DNA of 64,000 nucleotides from Myoxocephalus aenaeus (Eukaryota; Chordata; Actinopteri; Perciformes; Cottidae): NCBI GenBank assembly GCA_038501785.1, contig JBAMJR010000194.1, positions 303,501 to 367,500 of the forward strand. The letters run 5' to 3'. Every line of letters begins with the position of its first letter. Within the stretch, counting starts at the first letter, position 1. Below the pieces are notes generated by a model that saw only the letters and a program-made list of their open reading frames with translations, did not search any database and was not told where the DNA came from. Of the stretch, positions 37,901-51,236 are shown piece by piece. A program made the translations under genes and the position numbers.

Positions 37901-40900
37901 GAATCTACCTTCAGACGGTTTGTTAGGAGGCTGCCGCTGCTCTTGACACTTTGTTACCGCTTGCGCAATGCATGCTGGTTAGATTTGTGTCTGACTTGGT
38001 CCCGACTTGCTCTGATGTCATGCACACGTGGTCAACGATAATCCCACGAGATCAAGGCGGCCGTCGATTTCAGAGTCAGGTGCCGCAGTAGCTCTCCAAC
38101 GACTGCGTGGCCCAGTGCATGATGGGAAATGCCTGGCTGTCGCCACATCAGAGAGCTGATTGGCTCTTAGATCTGACAGCAAACACCACCTGTTGTAGAA
38201 AATCCTTATTTGATGTGTAGTTGTAATACTTAACGCTGGATTTCTGACTATTAGTCTCATGTTTAATCTAAAAACATATCTTGTGTGGTTGATAATACAA
38301 CATCGTATTTATACAACACATCAAAACCAGTAGTAATGTATTTCACAGGCAGACATAAAAACAACAAAGGATGCAGCTACACACACATTTCTACATAAAT
38401 ATATATTTATAAACACTTATGAATGAATCCTGATCTTTCCTCTATGGAATGCCTGGCCTTCAAATGCTAATCTCCATACTCCATGACAGTGCTTCTCATA
38501 TACCGTCCTCCAAAACCAAACCCATCGTTTCTACCTGAGATAAGTAATCTTCTTACCTCACTCTGCACTATGTAAACTAATATTGTCATTTTTGGTGATT
38601 TAAATATTTTGATCTCCATGCCCCTGTCAAGTCACGTGAGGTCAATTTCTCCCACTCAGCTTCCTGGTTCACACATGAGCTGCGGAAAATAAAAACAGCT
38701 GGGTGTGTCCTGAAACGACGCTGAAGACACTCTGGGCTCACTGTCCATACACTGGCCTTCCGTGAGCATCAAAGGGCCTACTCCAACTCCCTTAAGGATG
38801 CTCGCTCACGGTTCTATTCCAGCTTAATCAATAAAAACCCTGACAACTCTAAACAGCTTTTTTCCACCATAAACCATCTCCTGGTTGTGGCTTCAGGAGA
38901 TGGTTTATGGTGGAAAAAAGCTGTCTTCAACTGAGGCTACAAAGGAGCAATGCAACAGCTTCATTTACTTTTTCAGATCAAAGGTCAACAACATTCGCTC
39001 TATGATGACCAGCTCTCCATCTCTGCTTCCCTCCGACACCAACACCTTATCTGCGAGTGTGCTATCTTCTCTAGATCTCGCTGAGGTTCAGGAGAGCCAT
39101 GTTGAGGAAATCCTCAGAAATATGAAATCCTGTACCCCATTCTCACTGCTCTGCTCAAGTCACATATCCCCACTCTCAGTCCTTTCATCACCAACGTTGT
39201 TAACCTTTCCCTTCACTCTGGCTGTGTCCCACCTGCTCTCAAGGTTGCTGTCATCCATCCCTTTCTCAAGAAGCCCACCCTGGACCCGGAGGTTCTAGCT
39301 GACTACAGCCCTATCTCCAACCTTGCCTTCCTGTCCAAGGTGTTAGAGAAGGTAGTTGCTTCTCAACTTCAGGACCACCTCAAACACAACAACCTGTTTG
39401 TAAAATTCCAGTCAGGATTCCGTTCAGCCCACAGCACTGAAACAGCTTTGCTGAGGGTGACGAATGACATGCTGATGTCCGCCGATGCAGGATCACCCTC
39501 AGTCCTCATCCTCCTGGACCTGACAGCTGCATTTGATACAGTGGACCACACCATCCTCCTAGAGCGCCTCCACACCACCACTGGACTATCAGACTATCAG
39601 ACTCTGCACTCCAGTGGTTCCAGTCCTACCTTTCTGGCAGAACTGAATATGTTTCACAAGGTGCAAGTCCAGACTGCTCCCTGTCTCCTGTGGTGTTCCG
39701 CAATGGTCAGTCCTCGGCCCTCTCCTCTTCATTATTTACATGCCGTGTCGTCAGCAGACATAGGATGTCCTTCCACTGTTATGCTGACGACACACAGCTT
39801 TACATCAAAACGGCCCCAAGTCCCTCTGCAGCCATGTCATGAGCAACAACTTTCTCCAGCTAAACAGCAGCAAAACCGAAGCCCTCCTTGTTGGCACTCC
39901 ACACCAGGTTCAGTCATCCTCCATAACTCATCTCACCTTTGACGGTGAGGTCATACCCCTCTCCTCCACAGTCACTAATCTGGGAGTTAGGTTTGACCCT
40001 CACCTGACCTTTACTGGCCTTATCAAACACCTGTGCAAAACCTCCTTTTACTATCTCAAAAACATCTCCAAACTCCGCCCCACTTTAACTCTGTCAGGTG
40101 CAGAGAAACTCGTCCACGCCTTTATCTCCTCAAGACTGGACTACTGTAATTCACCCGCACCCTCAGATCTATAAACCGCTCGCTCCTCCGGGTCCCCAAC
40201 ACCAAGATCCGCACCATTAATTGGTGATGCACACAGCATTTAAAAAGAACACAAAAATCTAGAACTACTTTTTCCAAAGAAGTAGTCCCTTTAAAATCGG
40301 AGCGTCCGTTGGATTATCCAGTTACAGAAACACACTGGGTGGAGACAGATACTAAAAATAGAAATAAAACCAAAACTGGCTGAATACCACTAGAGGTGAG
40401 TGAGAAAATGTGTTCTTTCGTTCTTCGTGAACTGACCCTTTAAACGTGGAACCAAATAAACAGTGAAATCAGATGGCTATCAGACCTGACTTTGGGTCAC
40501 GACTGTTCAATACTAATCAGCTGAGAGGGTAACAGGCAGACATGGAGGATGGGGCTTGCTGGATTAGCATATAACAGGCCGGTAAACAAAAACAACAGAG
40601 CTTTCATTAATTAAGGACCATGGGGCTGGGTGGGCAGACGGACGGGCGAGGGCTGCTGAGACACTCCGAGAGCGGCACAGCGCCAGGCCTCCAACCACGC
40701 CAACCAGAACACAGCTGCCTAATGGAGCGCTGGCACTGAGAAGGATGGGGGAGAGGGGAGAGGGGGAGAGAAGGGGAGGGGGTGGAAGAGAAAAAGAAAG
40801 TGGGTGTGGGGGGGAATTGAAGATAAAAAAATAGATTATCAAGGAATTTGCGGGAGAGAAAAGGCAGAGGGAGGCACGGGCTGAGAGACAAAGGGGGGAA

Positions 40901-41389
40901 GAAAGGGAAACAAAGTTTGGGAGGGAATTGCGACGAGGAGGAAACAAAGGCAGATAAAAGGAGGGGGGGGGGGGGGTGTGCAGAGGGAGAGATGAGATGG
41001 AGATAGAGATGGAGATTGGATGATATCCCTCTGTCTCTGTTCATTAATACCGTATGATCTCCTCGCTCCCTCCTTTGTGATTTTAACACATTTCTAATTA
41101 GCACAGAATCCTCTAAGTTGGAGAAGGAGGGGGGTGGGGGGGGGATCATATTTATATCTGTCTTTAATAAATTCACTTTCATTTGATCTTTTTTTAAAAC
41201 ACACGGGCTGCGGTGGAGCGCCTCTTCTCTCCCTGCCCCCCCCCCTGACTCCAGCAGAATGAAAGGTGGTGTAAATGCGGGGGCTAATTGTTATGCTTGT
41301 AAGCTTGAACGGGAACTGAAGTTGTTAAGATTACACAAAGTGGAGATTTTCAAAGTTTTACTGCTGTGCAAAAAGATTTCATAAAAAAG

Positions 41390-41422
<33 letters not shown>

Positions 41423-44400
41423 AAGATTCAAAGGAGAACTAAAGACGTGGCCTTGAGGCATTATGGAAACACGGCCCAGTCTGGTGAATTGTAGGATAAA
41501 GTAAACCGTTTCAGAGGTCAGCATCTTGTGTGTTTCTGCTCGACTTTACTCCATCTGCTCTATTTCAGGTCTTGGTAGAGACAATGTCAGAGTAACATGC
41601 CCATGAGGGAGGCTCCCTCCACGCCTTTTTAATTTTTTTAACTGAGAGACTTGTCTAATCTGGCAGCTCGTCTAATCAGAGTGCAATTAGACGGAGACTT
41701 CTCTGGGCGACGGAAGACTCTGATTACCCAAGAGTCACCGGGGGTATATTTAGTATCGCTGCTCTTGTTCCTCCGCGGTTAGCGCCGCGGCCCCTGGAGC
41801 TATACGGAGCGAGCTGGTGCGTGGCGGGGACATGTGGAAGGCGGGGACGGTGCCGGACTTGGCTGGGACCACCAACTCAGAGAGCGATTGCAACATGCAA
41901 TGCCAACCTGATCCAAACCATCACCAGCTTCCCAGAGACGGAGGGTGGTCCAAATTACACATATAGTCTCAGGATATGCTCCTCTGCTCTGATCTTGGAC
42001 GGCTCATTGAGTTTTTATATTGTAGTTTTGCTATATGGATACTCCCAGTTATGCACATGTTGGATGGCTCTTCAACTCACGACTTGCATCCAATGCCAGC
42101 GTTGCATAGTCGCCACATTGTAGAAAAAGCAACATTTTAAAAATGTCATAAATGTCTACTATTAGGAGATTGGAGAAAGGGGTTTCCAGAGTCAAAGACA
42201 TTCTGTCGGACATCTAACCTGAACCAAAAGGATTGTGCCACAGTTCTTCCTGAAAGGGATAGTTTGTATGTTTAGAAATGGGGCTTGTATGAGGTACTTC
42301 TCCATAGTCAGTGTATTACCTACAGTTTGGGGAAAACAATGTTCTGTTGTGGACAGGAGCAGCAGCAAAGCATACCAATACCTATATCAATAAAAGTGTA
42401 CACTGTGTTCAGAATATTCTCACCTCTTTATCTTGCCAGACTCTTTTGGCAAAAACATTCATTTGACCTCACAGGACATGGGAGTCGCTGGTCTACAGCT
42501 GCCTCGGTCGGTTAGTTTGTATTATTGTGTGACGTTGGTCTTTTAAAAGGTTCATTTGGATTCGAAAATTCACCAATAACACTAACTAACTAACCAATGG
42601 AGGCAGCGGCAGACCAGCAACTTCCATGTTCCCTGAGGTAAAATTACTGTTAATACAATTTTGTTTTGTCAAGGGACTCGCGTTGAAGAGCCAATATTGT
42701 CAGTCCAGAAAGTTTGGTATTCTCATCCAGAACAGAAGTCAAGTGGAGGGTGGTTGGACGTACAAAGCACCAGAAATCAGTGTTTGTTGTTCCTGGGACC
42801 GGTTCACCAAATCTGCAAAATGTTAGCTGTGATTGAGATCATTTCTTCTTGCTCATTTTGACAGGTTTCACGAAACACAACGCCATGTTTTTCCCCCACG
42901 GATAAGTTCATTATGTGCACGTCGATATTATGATAGAAATGTCATCTTTGACTGATATGAACATATTCTAATCTTAAAAGCTGTAAGTACGGCAAACTCC
43001 AAGGCACTCTGAGTATAATAAAAAGGCTTTAATATTAAATGTCTGACACAAATGTCTGACCCTAAGAAGGTTTCATTTATACTGGTTTTCATGGAATTTG
43101 TTGTGTCAGATGATGATCTAACTCAATAGTTTTCCAGCACTTGTTGGCCCATGGCCTTGTTTTTTAAGACTCATTCATTACTCTCATTAGTACAGCAATT
43201 AATGAGCTGTCAAGTTGTCACGTGAATTTGATCATGACATACTTTTGTAATCTATTTTCACCAGAGCAGATCAAAAATGGTGTCTATAGAAACAACTCTT
43301 CACTGCCCACGAATCATTATGGATTTAATTTAAACTTTGCAAGTTAAGATTTGTAAATAAAAACAACTATTGGCCACTTTAGCTGGTAATGAGTAGATAT
43401 CATCCTCCCAATTTTCAGCCATAAAACACATCTATTTCAAGCTGCTGTTCTCAACCATAAACCTCTCCGTCTGTGCTTTACTGACCCACAATCCTCCTCC
43501 TCCTCCTCCTCCTCCTCCTCTCTCTCTTTCATCTGTCTCTTAGCCTTCTTTGCATCTCCTCCTTGCTCTCTCCCACTTCATCAGTTGTCAGCACTTTGGG
43601 GAAAAAGACCCAGGCCCACAAAGATCAAGGCGAGCATGTCGATAACCTTGTTCACAGAGAGGAAATCTGGTGACCCGAGCCTCACGAGTTCACAGGAGCC
43701 CGCTGAGGTGTAAGTGTTGCCGTTGTTGTCAATCACATTGTGTGTGAACCCCCCGCAGATCGGAGGCAACCTGAGGACCATGATCAGAGTGTTCAGCCTG
43801 TTTGACTGCAACCGAGAAGGACACATCCAGCGACGCGAGTTCCGCCGCATCCTGGACAGCTACTGCGTCCAGCTGACAGACAAGGAGTTTCAGAGGTGGG
43901 GGTGCACGCCGAACACAGTCTGACACCACAGATCACACGTCCAATCTATGCAGCCGCGTGCAAAGGCCCATACACACCGAAAGGCCCATACACACCGCAA
44001 AGGCTCATACACACCGCAAAGGCCCATACACACCGCAAAGACTCATACACACCGCAAAGGCCCATACACACCGCAAAGGCTCATACACCCCGCAAAGGCC
44101 CATACACACCGCAAAGGCCCATACACCCCGCAAAGGCCCATACACACCGCAAAGGCCCATACACACCGCAAAGGCCCATACACACCGCAAAGGCCCATAC
44201 ACACAGCAAAGGCCCATACACACTGCACACTGGGACTGGTTGACTGGGACCAACATTCAGGTAGTCATCAGGTTTTTGGAGGCCAACCAGGAAGTTAGCA
44301 TCGCGCGGGTTCCCAAGACAAACATCCAATGGGATTTTATTCATTGGATTATTGCAGAAGTAAAATTTGCTGGCAGACAAATGTTTATGATATTTACACA

Positions 44401-45437
44401 TGATAATCTTCTGAAGCATGAATGCAAACACGAGAAGTAAAAAGCTAACGCTGTGGTATAAACAAACTACACCACGGTCACATGACTTCTCGTCACTACC
44501 ACCAATCTGAAGCTGTTTTGACTTCCAAAAACAGGTTTTTCATTGTTTGCTCTCCCACATGCAGCGGTATGAACGAGGCGGTTGCAGCAATCTAACAGCG
44601 CCATGAATTGCAATTCTACACATAACACAAAATCACAAAATGGCTAAATGAATGTTATGTACTTTTTTGCTTTGCAACCTCACAACAATATCCAGACTCT
44701 CTATCTCCCTGCCTCCAGTCTTTATGCTACGATAAGATAACCAGCTAAATATGAAGCTGTCGCTTTGTATTCACCGTATTGATCTTCTCATCTTTTGGAA
44801 CGCTCAACAAGAAATAGAGTAAGCATATACAAAATGTTGAACTATTGATTTTGACGTTGATTTACCGTTTGTTCAGATGAATTCAATCCTGGGACAAGAA
44901 CAAAAATAAAACACACGAAGTAACAGTTCAAGACTCAGGTGCAAACTCAAGTGAATCATTTAAGCTTTTGGATTTGCTTTACTATAAAATAACTGTTTAT
45001 TAATGTCCCTCTCACTAAACTGTTTTCATGTGCACCGCCTCTCTCTCACACACACACATTGTATGACTCCTGAGCTCCACAGCTGAATGTCTGAACACAT
45101 ACTGACTTACAAAAGTGTGCACATAATCAAATCATCTTTTTTAACATGTGTGCACACCGTAATGTATTACACACACACGTTGTCATCCAACCAGCACGGC
45201 CTGGACTATTCCCAGTCGTTTGTCGGCTAGGACGACATCACTAGCACTAACTTTGTGGTCAGCCTTTGTCTCAGGATGAGAGGGAGCTAATTGACTTTTA
45301 AAACTTCGGGCCCTGCAGTCAAATCCACTCCAGAAACGCTACTCAACTTTTTTTGACGCGGCTCTAGAGGATTGTGTATGACAGGTTCATTTTCAATGGC
45401 TTTAATTGGTTTTAGCGCTCAGGACTCTCTCTCTTTA

Positions 45438-45514
<77 letters not shown>

Positions 45515-48500
45515 CCGTCTGTGCGTTAGATAGATAAAGCCAAGTGTAAAGCGTGACCTCTTTTGTCATCACGTCATTGACTTAGATGTTCTTGACATTA
45601 AAGGTCACCTGTGGAACTGTACCGTTTATTTAAACGTTAACGTCCAGCTTATGCTTGCTTTTTTTCCCCCAGGCTCTGGAATCACTACAGTCCCAATAAC
45701 ACGTCCACCATTTCCTACCAACTGTTCCTGGACAAGCTAGGTTTCGGTGACAGCCATGACTTCAAGATTGCTTCAGTCTGCACTAAGCTAGGTATGGGTA
45801 CAGATGATTAAAATTCAGATTTTGAGAATATGATTGAGAGGAAGCAGGCAAACCAGGTTGCTAACAAGACTTTAATGAGTCTAGCCATGCTAGCTGCTCT
45901 GTGAGGCTGTACTTACTTCTGCAGAGCAGTTGCCAGGAAACAATGTTGGCATTGTACAGTCTAGAAAACCACAGACATGTTGAATCTAGATGAAAAAAAG
46001 AATAATGTGTGGACTTTTTTGCATTCGGGCAGAGCAAGTGCAGTAGTATATGGAGCAGCTGTTATGAAAAGTGACATGATATATAAAGAGAAAGAATGTC
46101 CACTAAGGACGGACAGGTCAACCAGGAATTTCACCCTGGAAACCGCTGTTCATGTCACAAGTGAAACCAAAAGTAAGCGTTGACTTTACTTTAGCTTTGT
46201 TAGCTTGAAAGTCTGCTCAGTGTGGTTGTTATCTATAGATTAGTATCTATTTATTGTTATCTATTTATTGTGGTTACGTTGTTACCGGTACAGTTGTTAC
46301 GTTATAATTATAAAACAAAGCATGATGTTTTTCTAAACTCAAACAATTACTTTCATTAAACCTAAACCCAACCATGTCACGCCGCGGCTCGGAGAGAGGA
46401 CCCAAATGCAGATGCGTGGTGAAAATAAAGTAACTTTATTCCTTGCAGAACAGGCAGGATTCTCCAAAAACACGAACAGGGTTCCGGCGGAACAGCACAA
46501 AAAGCAGGAACGACAAGCAGGAACGACAAGCAGGACCAGGAGCACACACAGTTTCACACAGTACGATCAGTACGATGCAGAAGACACACAGGGCTTAAGT
46601 ACAAGGGGAAGGTGTGGGTGATTAGACAGGAGGAAACAATCAGCAGACAATCAACAGACAGGAAGTGCAGAGGAACAGAGGACACACAAGACAGGACTTC
46701 AGAATAAAGCAGGAACCCAGAAAACCCCAACCCATGACATAACCCCCAGGGTTCAGGGGATCGAGAGTACGGGGAACCGGGTTCAGGGGATTGAGAGTAC
46801 GGGGAACTGGGCTCTAGGGAACCGGGCTCTGGGGAACCGGGCTCAGGAACAGGTTGCGGTACCGGTGCGGAACCCGTGTCGGCTGCGGCAAGGAGGCGGC
46901 AGCGGGCACTGGGGCTGGTAGCGGGACGAAGGAGGCAACCAGAACTGTGGCTAGCAGCGGCACAGAGGCTGCGACCCGGGCTGGGGAAGAGCGGCCCGTT
47001 GTCGGGGAACCGGCATCTGGGTTCGGCCTGAGCGCCGACAGGGAACCACCGTCCGGAGACCCTACCCCCCTCTCAAGGGACGGATCCAAGACGTCCCCGC
47101 AGACCACGGGTGGGTGGAGGGGAACCGTTCTCTGGAGTTGACCGGTGCGTCGGCGGGGAGGCTGGGGTTGACCACGGCATGGAAGCGGCGGCCAGAACTG
47201 AGGTAGGCTGGGACACCCCCGGGGAGTCGGCGTCTGGAGACGGCCGGAAGCCAAACTGGAAGGCCGGAGTTGAGACTGCCGGGAGGGTTACCCAAGCTGC
47301 ATCGTACAACCCCAGTCGTGCCACCTTGGCCCGGAAATTATCGAAGCCCATAACGCTCCGCTGGATCTGATCCCTCAGGATGGACAGACTTAGAGACAGT
47401 GAAGCGGAGTCAACTGCTGGGTCCATGTCTGGTCTGATCGTTCTGTCACGCCGCGGCTCGGAGAGAGGACCCAAATGCAGATGCGTGGTGAAAATAAAGT
47501 AACTTTGTTCCTTGCAGAACACGCAGGATTCTCCAAAAACACGAACAGGGTTCCGGCGGAACGGCACAAAAAGCAGGAACGACAAGCAGGAACAACAAGC
47601 AGGAACAACAAGCAGGACCAGGAGCACACACAGTTTCACACAGTGAAACCAAAATCCTTAGACCTCATCCTCTGTCCACCATGGACATCTGTACCAAATT
47701 TAACAGCAATTAAGACACAGTTTTTTTTTTTGTCTCGAACAAGCGCTGGGAAACCACTGACTGGCTAAAAAAGACACAATTAAAAACAATTGCAAAGTCA
47801 GATCCAAAATCCAATTCTTTCATTAAATCTAGTCTCTAACTATCTTGGCCGTATTTGTAACTAGACTCAAGAGTTATTCTACTGATTGTGTTTTACAGAA
47901 GTGTCCAGCCGAGGGACGACTCCAGTCCCACAGAGGAAACAAAGACCAGCATCTCTTTCCCCACACAGGAAGCTGCAGCCTCTCTTCCATGACGAGGTAC
48001 AGTCTGAAGACTCTGTGTGTTTTACATCCCCCTGTTTGCGTGTCACCATCTGGCCCTCCTTCCCTGCATTATCCTCTTTAAAGACGGAGGGCTAAATTGC
48101 CTCTAAGTGGCGCGTCAGCATGCAAACGGCAGAGGGAACACTTCTAATTAAAATGTTTGCCCAGAAAAATCAGTTCCCGAGTTAGTGTGTTAATCACGGC
48201 TAATTTGCGGGGAAGGCGGCAGAGTCGGGGACGGCTCTTCTCTCGCATCCTCGAAAGCCGCACCGGGATGTTCTCCATGGCAACCAGAGATGACTCACTT
48301 CCTGTCTTTATTGAGGAGAAAAAAACAGGGTCTGTCTCTAAAATATGAATGTTCGTACAGCAGTCTGTTCTTCTGTACCATCAGATGTGCTTGAACTCCA
48401 CCCCGGTGTGGCGAGCGCTGCAGGCCTTTGACACCAGCCGCTCTGGCCTGGTGAAGCAGGACGTCCTCAGGGCAGTTCTCAGCAGCTTTATATTTCCCAT

Positions 48501-50255
48501 GAACCCTCACTCCTTCCAGAAGCTGACCAGCTGGTAGGGAAATACATATTTTATTTATCTTCATTTCTTCCTCCCTCTTTCCACCCACCAACTCTGCCTC
48601 TGCCCTTTACTCTTTAAATCTCGAAATCTAGCAATCGTCCATTCTGTGTAATACATTTTTCATGCACGTGTATGGATTTTTGTGTGTGTTTGCAGTTACG
48701 GTGTGAAAGCAACAGGGCCGGTGAGGTGGAAACACTTCCTGGGCCACTTCGTGAGAGAGGGCGACACACACCTTCACACCGACAGGTCGGTTTCAAGCGA
48801 CGTCTTTGCTCCTTTTCACACGTGGAACCTACACATGTGGTGAGGTCATCACATGTTGTTCACAGGTCTCCTTTCTTCTGCGTGGAGTCTGCTGTATTAC
48901 AGACCATATTGTCTGGTCTTTCAGCCATCTGCGGCTCCATGATTGTATTTTTTTCTACTTACTTTCTGTTGAAAGCAAAATTGCACAAAGTAATGCTGCC
49001 TCTCTTTCTGTCAACGCTCTTGAGGTTACAATCATCTTGTCTGGATTAACAACGACACCGACAGGGTTCAGTGTGAGCTCCTCATTGCCAGTCCTTTGAG
49101 TCGCAGGTTCTAGGCTTTTGTACAAACTTGGAGTGTATTATTCCACTTATACCATGGTCATAGAATCTAGGGTTGGGCAATTGAATGAATATATCGACTA
49201 TTGGCCATCGCTGGTTTTTGTTTTAAATAATTAACCTGCAAAGCTCAATTCAAAGCGAGCATAAAGAGGAGCTTGCAGTTGAATTTTATGCACGTTCTTG
49301 TTGCACTGATTTACAAAGGATTCTTTCACTAAATGGGGCAGTGACTAAATTACAATCAAGCCGTCTGCAGAGGCTGCAAACGGAAGATGTGTCATGTGAC
49401 TTGTTGCCGGTAGACAAAGGTGGAAATGAGAGTTGGAGAGATGAGCGTTGCTGTTGTCAGAGTAGTTCATAAATCATAGCTTAGCATGATTTCCACAATA
49501 TGACGCTCAGAGTGAGAGGCACAAATCAAACGGACTGGATCAAGAGAAAGTGAAAGGAAAAAGGTTTTATTTCTTTGTAGGGTTATTTCCATACTGTTTT
49601 CAGACTCTTATAATAATGAACGGAGCCTGTCAGACAACAAGCACTTACAATGACGATTAGGAGTTGCCCTAAGAAATGACAGCACAGCGTTCTCACTCAT
49701 CACTGGACCACGGAAACATGGAAAGACAGAGTCCAGGATAACATATAAAGATGTTTCCCTTCAATATTAACCCTCACCCTAGAGTAGACTAATGCAGAAT
49801 ATCACCACCTCAGGCCATTGACCATTTGAAGAGAACTCCATTCCCTTTGGAGACTCCTGCTCCTCTGTGAAGAAGTTATGGATGCATAATGTATATCATA
49901 TACATCCAAGTCTCTGACTGTACTTTGTAACGGACTGGACTATTTTAACTATCCTGACTGTACTGTTTGTTTTATGTCATGTTTTGTATGTATTATGTTT
50001 TTGTCCTTTCTGTGGACCCCAGGGACATTAATGGGCTAAGCAAATGGGGGTCCAGTCAATAAAGTAATAAACAGTAAATGAGCGTCAGCCCTAAACATTT
50101 TGGACAGCACATCATCTTATTTAAATGACCCATGCTACCTTACTTTGTCTTCTGGATCTAGATTTCCGACGTCAAAGCTCTTTAACACAGCTGTTTGGAA
50201 GAAAACCTTCTTTTAAAAATTTAAAAAAATGTGTCTGAAGAATTCAGCCAGAATC

Positions 50256-50311
<56 letters not shown>

Positions 50312-51203
50312 GTAGTAGTAGTAGTATTAGTATTAGTATTATTAGTAGTAATAGTAGTTACTGCTCCCACTCAAGCGTCAGGATTTCTGGAGGACCTTTT
50401 TTGAGGTCTTGAGCTGGCAGATTTTCAGATCATGTTACACAGGAAATTAACTTGAGGTGAAGCAATGGTTGCTGGTCTATGAAATTATAAAAATGAACGA
50501 CCACATATGTACATTTTGTTATATCGTCTTCTTTCCTTTCCTTTCCACCTGTTTCCTTCCTCAGGGCCTTGGAGCATGCAGAAGAAGAAGACAAGCTGCA
50601 TCTCCAGGACCTTTACCCTCGACTGAAAGATATTTCCCACCTGCTGGGCGAGGTAGGGGTGATGACCAGGGAAGTAAATAGACAAACGTATATCCAGTGT
50701 GTCTCCTACACACTGAACTGCATATTCAAACCTCTTCCTCTATTTGCACCGCCTTTAAAAACCCTGCAGTAACAGACAAGACGGGAGTGCTTTTGAATGT
50801 GATCAGACAGGACACAGGGGACTAATCTCAGCAGATTGCTGAGAGACAAAGGCACATGCTCAGGTGTGTGCTTTAAATATAAATGCCAGACAGCTTTACA
50901 GATGAGCCAATCATCATCCGCAGCTTTTTGATGGCCATAAACATGATTAGATGATTGCATATGGCCACCGGTTAGCCACTCAGTCACTAGCCATATGTTC
51001 GTCTGACAGCCGTCCCCTTCAACACGCCTCCGCATCCAGTTCTGCCTCTTTAATTCCAAATCAGTCTACTTCAGCTGGATGAAACTTTGGAGTCTGACTA
51101 AAACTTTGGGGAGAGGGGGGTTGAATTTTCCCATTAATTCACCGTTATGTTTGATGTTGCTGCCGCCACTCACAAAAACAACAGTCGGCTTCCAAGTTTG
51201 AGG

Positions 51204-51236
<33 letters not shown>

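Larger units (their letters stand above)
27890..43758 (+). other. EFCAB6 intron 4 (15.9 kb)
   Basis: The largest intron in the window. It holds a 37-bp minisatellite inside a dispersed repeat, a second copy of that repeat, the Rex3 and L2-like LINE copies, microsatellites, a 30-nt C run, and unique-looking homeobox-motif-rich islands (about 33660-34560 and 40450-41750). Stretches such as 28600-30000 and 42130-43490 show nothing recognisable. Confidence 0.75.
43896..45672 (+). other. EFCAB6 intron 5
   Basis: It opens with a 19-bp minisatellite (43961-44226) and closes with a CA microsatellite (45439-45511); nothing recognised between. Confidence 0.75.
46375..47644 (-). mobile_element. short LTR-flanked retroelement remnant
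   Basis: Two near-identical direct repeats (46375-46562 and 47444-47644) begin TGTCACGCCGCGGCTCGG on the + strand and flank about 880 bp. They differ by one 13-bp AACGACAAGCAGG unit and a few substitutions. Read on the minus strand, the repeats end CGCGGCGTGACA and carry AATAAAG. A reading frame starts with ATG 18 bp inside the right repeat, as in fish gypsy gag. The interior is GC- and Pro-codon-rich. No protease, RT or integrase is seen, so it is a non-autonomous or deleted copy. The superfamily (Ty3/gypsy) is inferred. Confidence 0.65.
45792..47898 (+). other. EFCAB6 intron 6
   Basis: Largely the LTR-flanked element at 46375-47644. The flank at 46137-46180 shares a CGCTGTTCATGT and GTGAAACCAAAAGT block with 57585-57620. 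Confidence 0.75.

Noticed and set aside
43948..44440. Open frames of 115-160 residues rich in HTAKAHTHRKG
   Set aside because: They are translations of the 19-bp minisatellite in different frames; the same array is also open on the minus strand.
46406..46621. Frames in the LTR-like repeats (CVLLVLLVVPACRSC and similar)
   Set aside because: They arise from the 13-bp internal repeats of the LTR-like sequence and occur in both copies.
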